A DNA stretch of 64,000 bases from Bretschneidera sinensis (taxonomy: Eukaryota; Streptophyta; Magnoliopsida; Brassicales; Akaniaceae), in the NCBI GenBank assembly GCA_023935145.1, contig CM043699.1, forward strand, positions 69,505,638 to 69,569,637, read 5' to 3'. Shown here piece by piece: positions 42,850 to 54,428 of the stretch (position 1 is its first letter; each line of letters begins with the position of its first letter). The translations under genes were made by a program, and so were the position numbers. Under the pieces are notes generated by a model. The model was not told the origin of the DNA. It did not search any database and was given only the letters and a program-made list of their open reading frames with translations.

Positions 42850-45615
42850 TCCCCTTACTAACAGTTTTATAAGCAAACAAAAAATGATTGGGTAACAAAC
42901 CCATTGTAGAGAAAAACATTTTAGATTGAAGATGAGTGTCAGCTAACTCGTGAGCAAATCAACGAGTTTATTGGCTTCACGAAAGATATAATTGATTTTG
43001 CATTGACTAGAGAAAAGAAAACGAATTTGCTTGAAATTATAATGTATTTTCCAAGATGAAGAACTAAATAGAAGACAATCCACAAGCATTTTGGAGTCAT
43101 TGCCAATATAGGAGATTTTATTATCCTTCTCTTTGCAAAGCTTAAAACTTGCCAAAAGAGCCATAACTCCCTGTCATATTGGTATTCATACCAAAATGAG
43201 AAGAATAGGCCAAAATAATTGTTCTCATGTGATCACTAGTGCCACCACCACTAGTACTATTACCATCACGACAAGAATCACTATTGAGCTTCAAGAGGCC
43301 TGCAAGGGAGGCTTCTATCGAACCCAGGAACCAAATAGAAGGTATTTGGGAGATGTCAAGAGCAAGTAGAGAAATACTATTATGAAGATTAGGTACAAAA
43401 AATGTATAATGAAGCATGGAGATTTCTCAAACCAATTTTGAGATCTTTAAAATGATCTCAAGCACATTACCTTGAAAAGCACCATGAATTCAACTATTTC
43501 TTGCTAGTAAAAACTCCTAACAAATTAAGCAAATAAGATTTTTTTTTATAAAAAAACAGGTTGAGAAACCATAGAAGAGTTGAACAAGGAAGAGAGAAGA
43601 CCATGCAAAGAGGATGCACAGTTGGGAATGCTTACTAGCTTCCCAAAATAACTCCATATACCAGTAACTAACTCGTTGTCCAAGAACACATGTTGAATTG
43701 ATTCCATATACGGATGTAAACAACAGACACATTTAGAAACCATATGAAAACTCAGGGCCCAAATTCTATCATCAATGGGAACTGCATTGTGAAATAAGTG
43801 CCACATGAAAAATCCAATCTTCAAAGGTAACCATTTATTCCATAATCTCCTATGCCACTAAACACTAGATTTCACATCCTGATCAAATTCCAAAATGAGG
43901 CACTAGAGAAATGGTATGAACATGTGAGACCCCAAACTACTCGGGCTTGGGTGCCATAAGTGGAAGTCCCCAAGAAAAATGTTGATCCTCTGTAAGAAAA
44001 GAAATTGATGAAGGAAGTGGAACTTACGAAGAAATTCATTAACATGCCATTTTTCTTGAGTAAATGAACTGCACCCTTTGCCAAAAGTCCAAGTAGAGTG
44101 TTCCAAGATTTAAGAAAATTACAATTTCACCATCTTCCAGCAATGGGAAGCAAATCTTAAAAATTTACGGTTTCACCATCTTCTAGAAATTGAAGCAAAA
44201 TATGGTTGAGGTTGCTGCTGAACCTTATCTGGAAACACATATTTAACCCACATAAAATGTTACCAAATGGAGGAACCTTGAAAAAATCTCCACACAAGCT
44301 TGGCATAAAGAACAACCATCACTTGATGAAGATTCATGATACCCAAACCCCATTGTTCCACAGGATGAGCAATATTACTCCAAGAAACAAAATAGTGTCC
44401 TACTTCTCCATTGTTAAGCCGAAGGAAGACCAAGAACTTCAAATAGAGTCTATCAAGGAGTTTGGGAAGTTTGAGAACAACTAATATGTGGATACAGATT
44501 ACTGTCAGGAATGACTTGAGAAGTGTTATTTTACCACCAAATAATAATAATCTAGTTTTCCAACCCTTTAGTTTGTTTCAGATCTTCAACACCAAATCAT
44601 CAAAATAAGTCATATTCGGACATCCTTTGAAAAGGGGGACACTGACCAAGATGTTGAAGGGTCAACGACTATTTGCGAGAGCCATTCTAAGATTTTAGGA
44701 TATTATATCGTTGAACAGAAATATTGGAGGAGGAAATATAATACCTTTTGGAAAAATTCTTTTGTTGCCCACTTTCCTTCTCATATGTGCGAATCAAAGA
44801 GAACAGATGATGAAGAGAAGACTTTGCACTCTTTGTGAAAATCATTATGTCATCAGCATATATAAGATGTGATATAAAGGACTGAGTAACACTATAATGA
44901 TAAGGCTTGATCTCGCTCTCCGTGATCAGCTGATTGAGATTTCTAGTAAGCACATCCTGAGCAAGAATAAAATAGACGAAAATAAGGATTCTCATGTTAA
45001 CCTCTAGAAGATGAGAAAAAACCATGAGAATGCCCATTCAACATAATAGTGTACCCGCAGTTAGATAGACTTTTATAAATCAGATAACACCAAATTTGAG
45101 AAAAACAAAGCCATGCGTCGAATGGAGTAGGAATACTCTAGCCTATCATAGGCCTTAACCATGTCAACCTTCAAAACGAGACTGCCACCAAAGGTCTTCT
45201 TGTTAATGTCTGTCACTAACTTGGAAGCTAGTGCAATATTTTCATGAATACAGTGTCCTTTAACAAAATCAGCCTGCTCATCTAAAACAAATCCTAACAA
45301 TAGCCTTACAAGCTTGTCATTCAAAATCTTAGCAACAATTTTATAAAGAAAATTGCTTAGACTAATAGGTTGAAGATCAAAGAAAGAAGAATAGTTCTTC
45401 ACTTCACGGAAAATAACAATATTGGTTGATGTTACTTCTTTGGGAAACTAAGCTCCTTGGAAGAAACTATGAACCAGATCAAAAACATCTTGCTTGATAA
45501 TAGACCAATAATTAATATAAAAGTGACCAGTGTAACCATTTGAACCTGATGCACTATCTCGGTCTCGAGACTTAACAGTTGACATAAAACACACAAGGAA
45601 TATAACCCAAAAAAC
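42850..45615 (-). pseudogene. LINE-2 ORF2: RT, zf-RVT and RNase H remnant
   Basis: On the minus strand: GSNGYTGHFYINYWSIIKQD (45470-45560), LQPISLSNFLYKIVAKILND, EQADFVKGHCIHENIALASK and VLKVDMVKAYDRLEYSY (45073-45402), then HLIYADDIMIFTKSAKS with the catalytic YADD near 44845-44870. The thumb and zf-RVT parts follow (EQWGLGIMNLHQVMV near 44310-44350; GFFMWHLFHNAVPIDDRIWA and CVCCLHPYMESIQHVFLD, 43546-43824). RNase H is represented by LKLNSDSC near 43275, IGNDSKMLVDCLLFSSSSWK and CKINYIFREANKLVDLL (42943-43164). Several frameshifts and stops separate the parts. Confidence 0.83.
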
Positions 45616-46043
45616 TGTTGGATCATAAACTTGATCCCTTATGGGAGTCCAAAACCAAACTCAATCAAATTGGAGTCCAAGTCCATAATCAAGGTCCAAA
45701 ACTACAAGCATTCTACCTAGAATTTTATTGGTGTGGTAGTTGAGCATGTGAATCATTTGGTAACCTAAAATATTGTTAGAACCACCAAAAAAAATGAGGT
45801 GTATGGTTGTTGTAATTTTGGATTAGTTTATTTGTGTGGTGTAGGATTGTTCTTAAGTAGTATAAATACCCCTCCCCATTTTGGTTTAATCATCAAGAAG
45901 AAGCAAGAGCTTCTAAGTGAGTGAAGAAGCAAAGTCTTCTAAGAGTGAGTTCTAGTATCTTCTTTCTTTTGAGTGAGAGTGCTCTTGTAATATCTCTTTG
46001 AGTTTGAATAAGAGTTGTTTGTGTGAGTCTTTTATTTCCAACA
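45616..46043 (+). repeat. 5' LTR of Copia-E
   Basis: The LTR is 428 bp, tgttggatca...ttccaaca. The two differences from the 3' LTR are an A/G in an A-run near 45790 and a C/G in the last 20 bases. Confidence 0.96.
45861..45867 (+). promoter_or_regulatory. TATA box in Copia-E LTR
   Basis: TATAAAT lies 245 bp into the LTR, followed by accсctcccc-type pyrimidine sequence near 45870, a usual U3/R arrangement. The same box is at 50808-50814 in the 3' LTR. Confidence 0.65.
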
Positions 46044-46045
46044 AA

Positions 46046-46057
46046 GCGGTATCAGAG
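46046..46057 (+). other. Primer-binding site of Copia-E
   Basis: CGGTATCAGAGC begins three bases after the LTR. It differs at the first base from the initiator tRNA-Met complement. Confidence 0.85.
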
Positions 46058-46475
46058 CTTGAGTTGGAAAGTATACACTATTGCATATCAAATCGAAGGT
46101 CTCGACGAGAGAAATCCAACACCGCCAGAATCTCCCCGATCAGAGTTCAGACGCGCCTCCACGAGCCACCGGAAGATTGCTGCCAGAAAACCGAATTGAC
46201 TCACCAAGTTAAGCTGGGTCAGCCGAGTTGGAGCCGAGTTGACCGAGCCATAAGCCTGTTGACCGAGCCACTTGACCGAACCGCTTGAGCCGAGTTGACC
46301 GAGCCGTCCAAGCCGAGTTGATCGAGCATTCAAAGTCAAATGTTGACCAGGTTAGTGTTGACTTTGACCGTTGACCGAAAGTTGAAAATTTTGACTAGGT
46401 CCCTCCCAAAGTTTTTCAACGTTCCGGATCTATCTACTCAATCAGAATTTCCAAATTCTCAACATATTGAGTGAT

Positions 46476-49400
46476 ATGGCAAATGGTGTGGCATCCTTCC
46501 AAGTCCCGACACTCATCAATAACAATTACAACAACTGGAGTATCAAGATGAAGGCTCTTCTTGGCGCGCATGATGTTTAGGATATCGTAGAAAAAGGTTT
46601 TAGTGAGCCAGATAACGAAGTTGCGCTGACCACAGCTCAAAAGGATAGTTTGAAAGATGCGAGAAAGAGAGACAAGAAAGCTCTCTACCTCATCTATCAA
46701 GCATTAGATGATGATGTTTTTGAGAAGATTTCGAGTGCAAGCTTTGCCAAGGAAGCGTGGAAAAAGCTGCAAACCTCTTACAAAGGATCCGAGCAAGTGA
46801 AGAAGGTCCGTCTCCAAACATTAAGAGGTGAATTCGAATCCTTACACATGAAAGTATCTGAGTCTATTTCAGATTATTTCTCAAGAGTAGTAGCTGTTTC
46901 TAATCAATTAAAAAGAAATGGTGAAAAGTTAGAGAATGTGAGGATAATAGAGAAGATACTCCGTTCATTGGATTCCAAATTTGAGCACATCGTCGTGACG
47001 ATTGAAGAAACTAAAGACTTAGAAGAAATGACGATCGAGCAACTCCAAGGATCATTACAAGCATACGAAGAGAAGCATAAGAAGAAGCAAGGGTTTACTG
47101 ATCAACTCCTCAAGCTGCAATTCAAGGATATGCATGAAAGCCAAGGAGATGATAGAAACCAACGTGGCCGAGGCAGAGGTAGAGGCCGTGGACGAGGAGA
47201 AAATCGCGGTCATGGACGAGGTTGGAATTACAACAACAACAATTCCAACAATAACTACGAGAAAGGAGAAAGCTCAACACGAGGCCGTGGAAAAGGCAAT
47301 CTAAACTCGAGGAATGACAAATTTCAAGTTCGATGCTATAATTGTCAGAAGTTTGGGCATTATACTTCAGAATGTAGAGCTCCTAACAACAGAATTGAGG
47401 AGAAGGCCAACTATGTGGAGGAGAAGACCGATGATAAAGAAACTCTTCTTCTAGCACGAAAAGAGACTGATGGTGTCCAAGCAAAATCCTGGTATCTTGA
47501 CAGTGGTGCAAGCAATCACATGTGTGGAAGGAAAGACATGTTTGTGGAGCTGGACGAGTCAGTAAGTGGAAATGTCTCATTTGGCGATGATTCCACAATA
47601 GCGGTAAAAGGGAGAGGTAACATTCTTATCCGTTTGAAAGATGGGAGACATCAGTTTATTTCCAATGTCTACTTTGTGCCCAATATGAAAAGTAACATCT
47701 TGAGTTTAGGACAACTGTTAGAGAAAGGTTATGATATTCATATTAAGGATCATAATCTTTCTATAAAAGATGATAAGAATAACTTCATTGCTAAAGTACC
47801 GATGTCAAAGAATAGAATGTTCCTGATCAACATACAAAACGATGTTGCAAAGTGCTTGAAAGCTTGCTACAGAGATGCATCATGGCTATGGCATCTTCGT
47901 TTTGGGCATCTAAATTTTGGAGGTCTAAAGCTGCTATCCAAGAAGGAGATGGTGAAGGGACTATCTCGCATCAACCATCATGACCAGCTTTGTGAAGGGT
48001 GTCTAGTCGGGAAGCAATTCAGAAAAAGCTTTCCAAAGGAGTCAGACTCAAGAGCCAAGAAGCCACTCGAGCTCATCCATACCGATGTGTGCGGTCCGAT
48101 CAAACCAAGCTCTCTCGGTAACAATAACTATTTTCTTCTCTTCATTGATGATTTTTCAAGAAAAACGTGGGTATATTTCTTGAAACAGAAGTCAGAAGTT
48201 TTCGAAGTCTTCAAGAAGTTCAAAGCTGCAGTGGAGAGAGAAAGTGGTAGAAAGATCAAAGCTATGAGATCCGACCGAGGAGGAGAATTTACTTCTAAGG
48301 AGTTTCAAGAGTTCTGTGAAGCAAATGGAATTCGTCGACCAATGACAGTTCCTAGATCCCCTCAATAAAACGGCGTAGCGGAAAGAAAGAACCGAACTAT
48401 CCTCAACATAGCTCGGAGTATGCTCAAAAGCAAGAAACTACCCAAGGAGTTTTGGGCTGAAGCAGTGGCGTGTGCGGTCTACTTATCCAACAGATCTCCA
48501 ACAAGAAGTGTTTGGGGAAAGACACCGCAAGAAGCATGGAGTGGAAAAAAGCCCGGCATCTCCCACCTAAGAGTTTTTGGAAGCATAGCCCATGTTCATG
48601 TTCCAGATGAGAAAAGAACAAAGCTTGATGATAAAAGCGAGAGTTTCATCTTCATTGGCTATGATGCAAATTCAAAAGGCTACAAGCTGTACAATCCGAA
48701 CAATAAGAAGGTTATGATCAGCCGAGATGTGGTGTTTGACGAAGAAAGACTATGGGATTTTGGATCTCATATAGATGACTTCAATTTCTCTCCTCCGTTT
48801 GAAGATGAGCTGACACAAATAGAACAGCATAGAGAAGCCCAACAAGAGCCAACAACTCCACCTACTTCACCAACATCAACTACCCATGGAGACGAGTCAC
48901 CTTCATCATCTTCAAGTGGGAGTCAAAGTGAAAGAGATGTGCAACGAACAAGAAGCCTTCGAGATCTCTATGAAGTGACTGAACGACAAGATAATCTTAC
49001 ATTATTTTGTTTATTTGCTGATTGTGAACCAATGAGCTATCAAGAAGCTGCAAAAGAAATTGAGTGGAGAGATGCGATGAATGAAGAAATCAAGGCTATC
49101 GAGAAGAACGACACATGGGAACTTATTTCACTTACCAAATGGCACAAGGCGATAGGTGTCAAATGGGTCTACAAAACAAAGCGAAATGCTAAGGGAGAGA
49201 TTGAAAGACACAAGGCGAGGCTTGTTGCAAAAGGCTACAGTCAAAAAGCTGGAATTGACTACGATGAGATATTCGCCCCTGTTGCTCGGTTGGAGACTGT
49301 TAGACTAATTATTTCCTTGGCAACTTAAAACAAGTGGAAGATACAACAAATGGATGTAAAGTCTGCCTTCCTAAATGGAGTTCTTGAAGAGGAAGTCTAC

Positions 49401-50690
49401 ATTTAGCAACCATCAGGCTACGAAGTCAAAGGCCACGAAGACAAGGTGTTGAAGTTGAAGAAAGCTCTTTACGGGTTGAAACAAGCACCAAAGGCATGGA
49501 ATAGCCGAATCTACAAGTACTTCTAAGAGAATGGCTTCAACAAATGTCCCTATGAGCATGCTCTATATATCAAGATCAAAGATGGAGATATTTTGATCGT
49601 GTGCCTCTATGTGGACGATTTGATCTTCACCGGAAGCAAGCCAAGCATGTTTAATGAATTCAAGGAAGTGGTGACGAAGGAATTCGAGATGACAGACATA
49701 GGGCTCATGGCGTACTACCTTGGCATTGAAGTTAGGCAATAAAAGGATGGAATTTTCATTTCACAGGAAAGCTATGCAAAGGAGATCCTGAAGAAGTTCA
49801 AGATGGAGAACTGTAAGCCGATAAGCACACCGATGGAATACGGAGTCAAGATGTCCAAACATGAAGAAGGCGAAAGTGTAGATCCAACATTTTTCAAAAG
49901 TTTGGTGGGAAGTCTACGCTACCTAACTTGCACGAGGCCCGATATTCTTCACGCAGTTGGATTGGTTAGTCGCTACATGGAATCTCCAACAACCACCCAT
50001 TTTAAAGCCGCAAAGAGAATTCTTCGCTATCTAAAAGGTACAATTGACTTTGGCTTATTCTATTCAGTTTCTAATGATTACAAGCTTGCTGGATATAGCA
50101 ATAGTGATTGGGGTGGAGACATAGATAATCGAAGGAGCACTACTGGATTCGTATTTTTCATGGGAGATACTGCTTTCACATAGATGTCAAAGAAACAACC
50201 GATTGTCACATTGTCCACTTGTGAAGCAGAATATGTTGCTGCTACCTCATGAGTTTGTCATGCAATTTGGCTTAGAAATCTATTGAAGGAGATAGGCTTG
50301 ATACAAGAAGAGCCGACCAAGGTTTGTGTCGACAACAAGTCAGCCATTGCCTTAGCAGAGAATCCAGTATTCCATGATCGAAGCAAGCACATCGATATTC
50401 GCTACCACTATATAAGGGAGTGTGTTGCAAGAAAGGATGTGCAAGTTGAATATGTGAGGTCACAATATCAAGTTGCTGATGTTTTTACTAAGCCACTGAC
50501 AAGCGAAAACTTCATATTATTAAGGAACTTACTAGAGGTCACAAGATCAAGTTTAAGGGGGGTGTTGGATCATAAACTTGATCCCTTATGGGAGTCCAAA
50601 ACCAAACTCAATCAAATTGGAGTCCAAGTCCATAATCAAGGTCCAAAACTACAAGCATTCTACCTAGAATTTTATTGGTGTGGTAGTTGA
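46476..50690 (+). pseudogene. Copia-E gag-pol polyprotein: one frame, eight stops, no frameshift
   Basis: A single frame of 1405 codons holds all Copia domains in order. Gag (residues 1-260, UBN2 type: LINNNYNNWSIKMKALLGA) is followed by an RGRGRGRG stretch and a perfect knuckle CYNCQKFGHYTSEC (287-300). Protease is YLDSGASNHM (Asp at 342). Integrase has HLRFGHLNFGG with CEGCLVGKQF, LIHTDVCGPIKPS, RSDRGGEF and [12 protein letters not shown] has [31 protein letters not shown] and LYVDDLIFTGS (YVDD at 1045). RNase H ends SKHIDIRYHYIREC and VADVFTKPL. In-frame stops start at 46578, 48366, 49326, 49404, 49524, 49740, 50181 and 50250. By family motifs two replace Trp, at least three replace Gln and one replaces Cys. 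The frame has no stop before it enters the 3' LTR. Confidence 0.93.
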
Positions 50691-50990
50691 GCATGTGAAT
50701 CATTTGGTAACCTAAAATATTGTTAGAACCACCAAGAAAAATGAGGTGTATGGTTGTTGTAATTTTGGATTAGTTTATTTGTGTGGTGTAGGATTGTTCT
50801 TAAGTAGTATAAATACCCCTCCCCATTTTGGTTTAATCATCAAGAAGAAGCAAGAGCTTCTAAGTGAGTGAAGAAGCAAAGTCTTCTAAGAGTGAGTTCT
50901 AGTATCTTCTTTCTTTTGAGTGAGAGTGCTCTTGTAATATCTCTTTGAGTTTGAATAAGAGTTGTTTGTGTGAGTGTTTTATTTCCAACA
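50563..50990 (+). repeat. 3' LTR of Copia-E
   Basis: The copy is preceded by the polypurine tract aaggggggt (50555-50562 region) and followed by the target duplication aaaac. It is almost identical to the 5' LTR. Confidence 0.96.
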
Positions 50991-50995
50991 AAAAC

Positions 50996-51134
50996 CACTA
51001 CAAGAAGACTGACGAACTGATGAAAACTGATTTGAAAAATGGGTGATAGCAGCCTAAACAGAAACAAAAGCATCACTGATGGACTCACCATTGAAATTCT
51101 TGAGAGTAATTATAGATTGACTGGAACACTATTT
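50996..51134 (-). pseudogene. LINE-2 ORF2 linker between endonuclease and RT
   Basis: On the minus strand SQSIITLKNFNGESISDAF, a stop, then AAITHFSNQF match the region just upstream of RT in plant L1 ORF2. It joins the parts on either side of the two insertions. Confidence 0.7.
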
Positions 51135-51587
51135 CATGCAAGCATGGGGTTTCTGTTTGAGTAAAGGTTAGTGTTTAGGTCTTATTTCGAGTAAAAGAGA
51201 ACTCATTAAGTGTTCTTATTACTTTAATGAATCTGTTCGTACATAAGAAGAGCTTTATATAGAGTTCTAGACACACTAGTACATATGGAAGTGCAATAGA
51301 GGTTCATACATATAATCAAGATGCTATTAACTAACTTATTTAACTACTTTAACAGCTTCTAGTTACTGTCCTTCACTCCTTTGGCCAAGCTTCAACTCTC
51401 CTCTTGCCTTCTTTCATCATTTCCTTACTTTCTAGGTTGTCTAGCCTCTCTTGCTAGCTTCACTGGTCATCTCCTTAACCTCACTGGTAATGCTAAGCTC
51501 TTTTGACCTTACTAGTTAGTTCTTGCTGCTCCATATCTTTCTGGTTCCTTTAGTTTACTCATGTTCCTTAATTGTCTTCCTATAACA
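51135..51587 (-). repeat. 3' LTR of Gypsy-F
   Basis: It ends cctataaca (+), the rc of TGTTATAGG. The outer (left) edge is approximate. It aligns with 52069-52423 from gctttatatagagt onward, with a few small indels. Confidence 0.78.
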
Positions 51588-51761
51588 ATACTGCCTCATG
51601 GACAGGCACCTTGTCCTCAAAGTGAAGATGAGGCGAAGATTGGTTTACTGATGCAACATTCTCCCATGAGGCTTCTTTTAATGGTTGTTGGTCCCATTGT
51701 ACCAAATATTGTTTGATCCATTGTCCCTACTGGAGTATAGTTCTATCATTCAGTATAGCAA

Positions 51762-52067
51762 TTAGGTGATAAATGGGAGAGAAACTAGAGTAGCCTTCAA
51801 GCGGTGTTGATGGAGAATCATAGGAGCCTTTGAAGGGCTTAAGTAGTAAGACATGGAAAATAGGATGAAGTTTACATCCTTTTGGCAGTTATAGTTTGTA
51901 GGCAACTTGGCCAACCCTTTCAAAATTGTGAAGGGTCCATAGTACCTTTTTCTTAGCTTATGAGAAAGACTAGCTGCCACTGAATATTGTTTGTAGGGCT
52001 GTAGCTTAAGGAGGACTAAGTTACCCACTTGAAGTTGCAAATCAGTCCTATGTCTGTCCACCTGCTG
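51762..52067 (-). pseudogene. Gypsy-F integrase C-terminal fragment
   Basis: On the minus strand the frame reads AQQVDRHRTDLQLQVGNLVL, KLQPYKQYSVAASLSHKLRK and RYYGPFTILKGLAKLPTNYN, the typical Gypsy integrase end (DxxR...VGDxVLxKLQPY and the GPF motif). It enters the truncated LTR at 52068, so the upstream residues seen in that frame are LTR-derived. Nothing else of pol remains. Confidence 0.85.
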
Positions 52068-52068
52068 C

Positions 52069-52423
52069 GCTTTGTATAGAGCTCTATACACACTAGTACA
52101 TATGGAAGTGCAATAGAGGTTCATACATGTGATCAAGATGCTGTTAACTAACTTCTTTAACCACTCTAACAGCTTCTAGTTATTGTCCTTAACTCCTTTG
52201 GCCGAGCTTCAACTCTCCCCTTGCTTTCTTTCATCCTTTCCTTAATGTCCAGGTTGTCTAGCCTCTCTTGCTAGCTTCATTGGTAATCTCCTTAACCTCA
52301 CTGGTAATGCTAAGCTCTTCTGACCTTACTGGTCACTTCTGACCACACTAGTTAGGTCTTGCTGCTCCACATCTTTCTGGTTCCTTTAGTTTACTCATGT
52401 CCCTTAATTGTCTTCCTATAACA
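52069..52423 (-). repeat. 5' LTR of Gypsy-F, truncated on its internal side
   Basis: The LTR is about 355 bp and aligns with the right three-quarters of 51135-51587. The missing part is U5 and the LTR end next to the PBS. The junction with the integrase fragment falls at gctttgtatagagc. Confidence 0.78.
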
Positions 52424-53486
52424 ATTAGGATCACCTTCCTGTAAACACTTCACCTTTTCTTTTTCTTGCAGCAACATCGCTTCCCTGGTCAATAAAACAT
52501 TTAAATAAGAATTTACCTTAGTGAATTTGGAAGAAGCCTCTTTTGATCGAGAAGCTTGAAGCTCAATATCCATTCTCAACACATTATCTTGTGCTTGGGA
52601 AATTTGAAGTTTGAGATTGCCAAGGCTATTCCAAGACCTTAAGAGTTTCCTCAATCTTTTTAGCCGAGTGACCAAATTAGAGTCTGATAGTAGTCGATGG
52701 GAATTAACAAAATCCAAAAAACCACTATGAGACAGCCACATCTTAAGAAACTTAAAAAGAGCAAGCCTAGTAGAACATTGCAATAAAGAGACTAACATTG
52801 GTGTATGATCAGAATTTTGGTGAGCCAAATGCTCAACAGAAAGACTGTTAAAGGAAGTTAAGAACGAGCTATTGGTGATGCATCCATATATCCAATCAGA
52901 TCTGCACCATATACGAGCATTACCAAACTGATCATTACACCATGTGAAGACACAATTCCTTTGAACCCAACATCTGACAAACCTGCATGAATTACACACT
53001 CTGAAATATTTGAAATCTTTAGTGTCAATCTGACCTCCCCTAGCTTCTCCGAAGCTGACAAGACAACATTGAAATAATAACCCATGATCCAAGGAAGATT
53101 GTTATATGAAGATAATGAAACAAGCTCCGCCCAGAGACCCAATATGTATTTCCTAAGACACTTGGCATAAATAGTCGTTACAAGACAATTTATAGAAGAA
53201 TCAACCAAATGTACTTTAATAGTTATAGCTTGTAAATATGAATCAGATCAATAGTAACATTACCACTAGAAAAGAACCAAATATGAAGTTTATTGGGGTT
53301 ACCATGCATGCAGTTCCTAAAACCTAGCCTCTTTCCCAATAAATGAATATCATCACTAGACTGCTTTGGTTCCAAAAGAACCAGAATACAGGGACAATTT
53401 ACCTTGACGATGTTCATCAAATACTTCATCATTTCTGGATCTTGGAACCCTCTAATATTCCCAAAAAAAAAAATAGCATTGATCAT
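52424..53486 (-). pseudogene. LINE-2 ORF2 endonuclease remnant
   Basis: On the minus strand the start MINAIFFFGNIRGFQDPEMM (53223-53486) is the APE-type endonuclease N-terminus, with LEPKQSSDDIH near the position of the catalytic Glu. LVTTIYAKCLRKYILGLWAE and LPWIMGYYFNVVLSASEKLG (52858-53208) hold the DFN-like site, here altered to YFN. The final SDHTPMLVSL, with the catalytic Asp-His pair intact, is near 52800. The C-terminal linker ends KVKCLQEGDPN at Gypsy-F. Two frameshifts are visible. The endonuclease would nick target DNA to prime reverse transcription. Confidence 0.83.
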
Positions 53487-54428
53487 TGAGAGGATGAGTC
53501 TCTAAGGAATTATAGGAGTTCAATTGATTTTCATTCGGGATAATAGCCAAATCCAAGTAACTTGTGGAAGTTGAACGTTGTAATTAATAAATTTGGATAA
53601 AAGATTTTGAAGAAGATGGTAAATGATCAATTTCATGAACTACTGTATCCATGTCCCTTAGGATTGGTTACTTGCAAAAGCACAAACTGATTTGGAGAGG
53701 CAAAAACTTTCAGGTCTGCAACCTCTTCTTCTTCCTTTTTTGAATCTGAAACCATGGTCATGTCATCTTAATCACTTTCAACTAATGATTTGTACGACAA
53801 TTTTTTTGGAAGGATGAGTCTCAACTAAAGCTTCTCCTTTATTTTCCAAACTTTTTAATCCTTATCCTCGATAGAGATTGTCAAAAGGTAGATCTTCCTT
53901 GGGCTTTGTGTTTGGATATGGTTTTTAGGGTTTTGCAAAACGAAAGATGGCTTGGAAGGATTTTGAAAAATAGGATTTGAATTTTGAAGGAGGGAGAGCC
54001 ACATAACAGCGTGGGTAGATTCATATCACATGGGACTTTATCGACCAAGATTTGGCAAAATCTTCTATTGAGAAATAATGGGTAAGGACATGCCTAGGGT
54101 CCAAAATCCCCACAATAGGACGTGTACTTGGGCCCCAGGATTCATGAATATGATCCTTGATAAATTGATATGAGGTATTCTTTGATAGAATTTGGCTATC
54201 AGAGCAAAATCAAATAATTGTTTTGCTGTTGAACATCTATAAGAGCAACTCAACCACAAGAACCCTTCATTCATGGAAGGTGGCTTAGAATTTATAGAGA
54301 CATAAGGGAGTGAAGAATTTATTTTGGGTGGATGGTGAGGCTGCTAGGGTAGCCTTATAAGACTTTGGTGGGGAAACAGACAGTGTGAAGGATGACTGGG
54401 AGGGATCCACCCCTACTAAAGGCGCCAT
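53487..54428 (-). pseudogene. LINE-2 ORF1 remnant
   Basis: The candidate start is ATG at 54428 (MAPLVGVDPSQSSFTLSVSP, PKSYKATLAASPSTQNKFF), which resembles the start of plant LINE ORF1. The rest to 53487 is interrupted by stops, and no RNA-recognition or knuckle motif is recognisable. It is placed by its position upstream of the endonuclease. Confidence 0.5.

Larger units (their letters stand above)
45616..50990 (+). mobile_element. Copia-E: young, structurally complete Ty1/Copia element
   Basis: Two 428-bp LTRs (45616-46043, 50563-50990) differ at only two positions by hand alignment. The exact 5-bp duplication aaaac flanks the element (45611-45615, 50991-50995). PBS, polypurine tract and one long reading frame are in place. 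The element is 5375 bp. It lies in LINE-2 in the opposite orientation. Motifs match the Tork/Tnt1 type. Confidence 0.96.
51135..52423 (-). mobile_element. Gypsy-F: internally deleted Ty3/Gypsy element in LINE-2
   Basis: A left LTR (about 51135-51587) and a truncated right LTR (about 52069-52423) flank under 500 bp of internal sequence that encodes only the end of the integrase. The right LTR lacks its first 115 bp or so on the internal side, so one deletion removed the inner part of the 5' LTR, PBS, gag and most of pol. The target duplication could not be confirmed: attag follows the right end, with no clear match on the left. Confidence 0.8.
42736..54428 (-). mobile_element. LINE-2: L1-type LINE on the minus strand, split by Copia-E and Gypsy-F
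   Basis: Reading right to left: ORF1 remnant (53487-54428), endonuclease (52424-53486), [Gypsy-F], a short linker (50996-51134), [Copia-E], RT, zf-RVT and RNase H (42850-45615), and an AT-rich tail (42736-42790). The coding sense is continuous across both insertions: LQEGDPN before Gypsy-F, LKNFNGESISDAFVS after it, and more ORF2 after Copia-E. Without guests it is about 5 kb. No clear target duplication was found. Confidence 0.83.
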
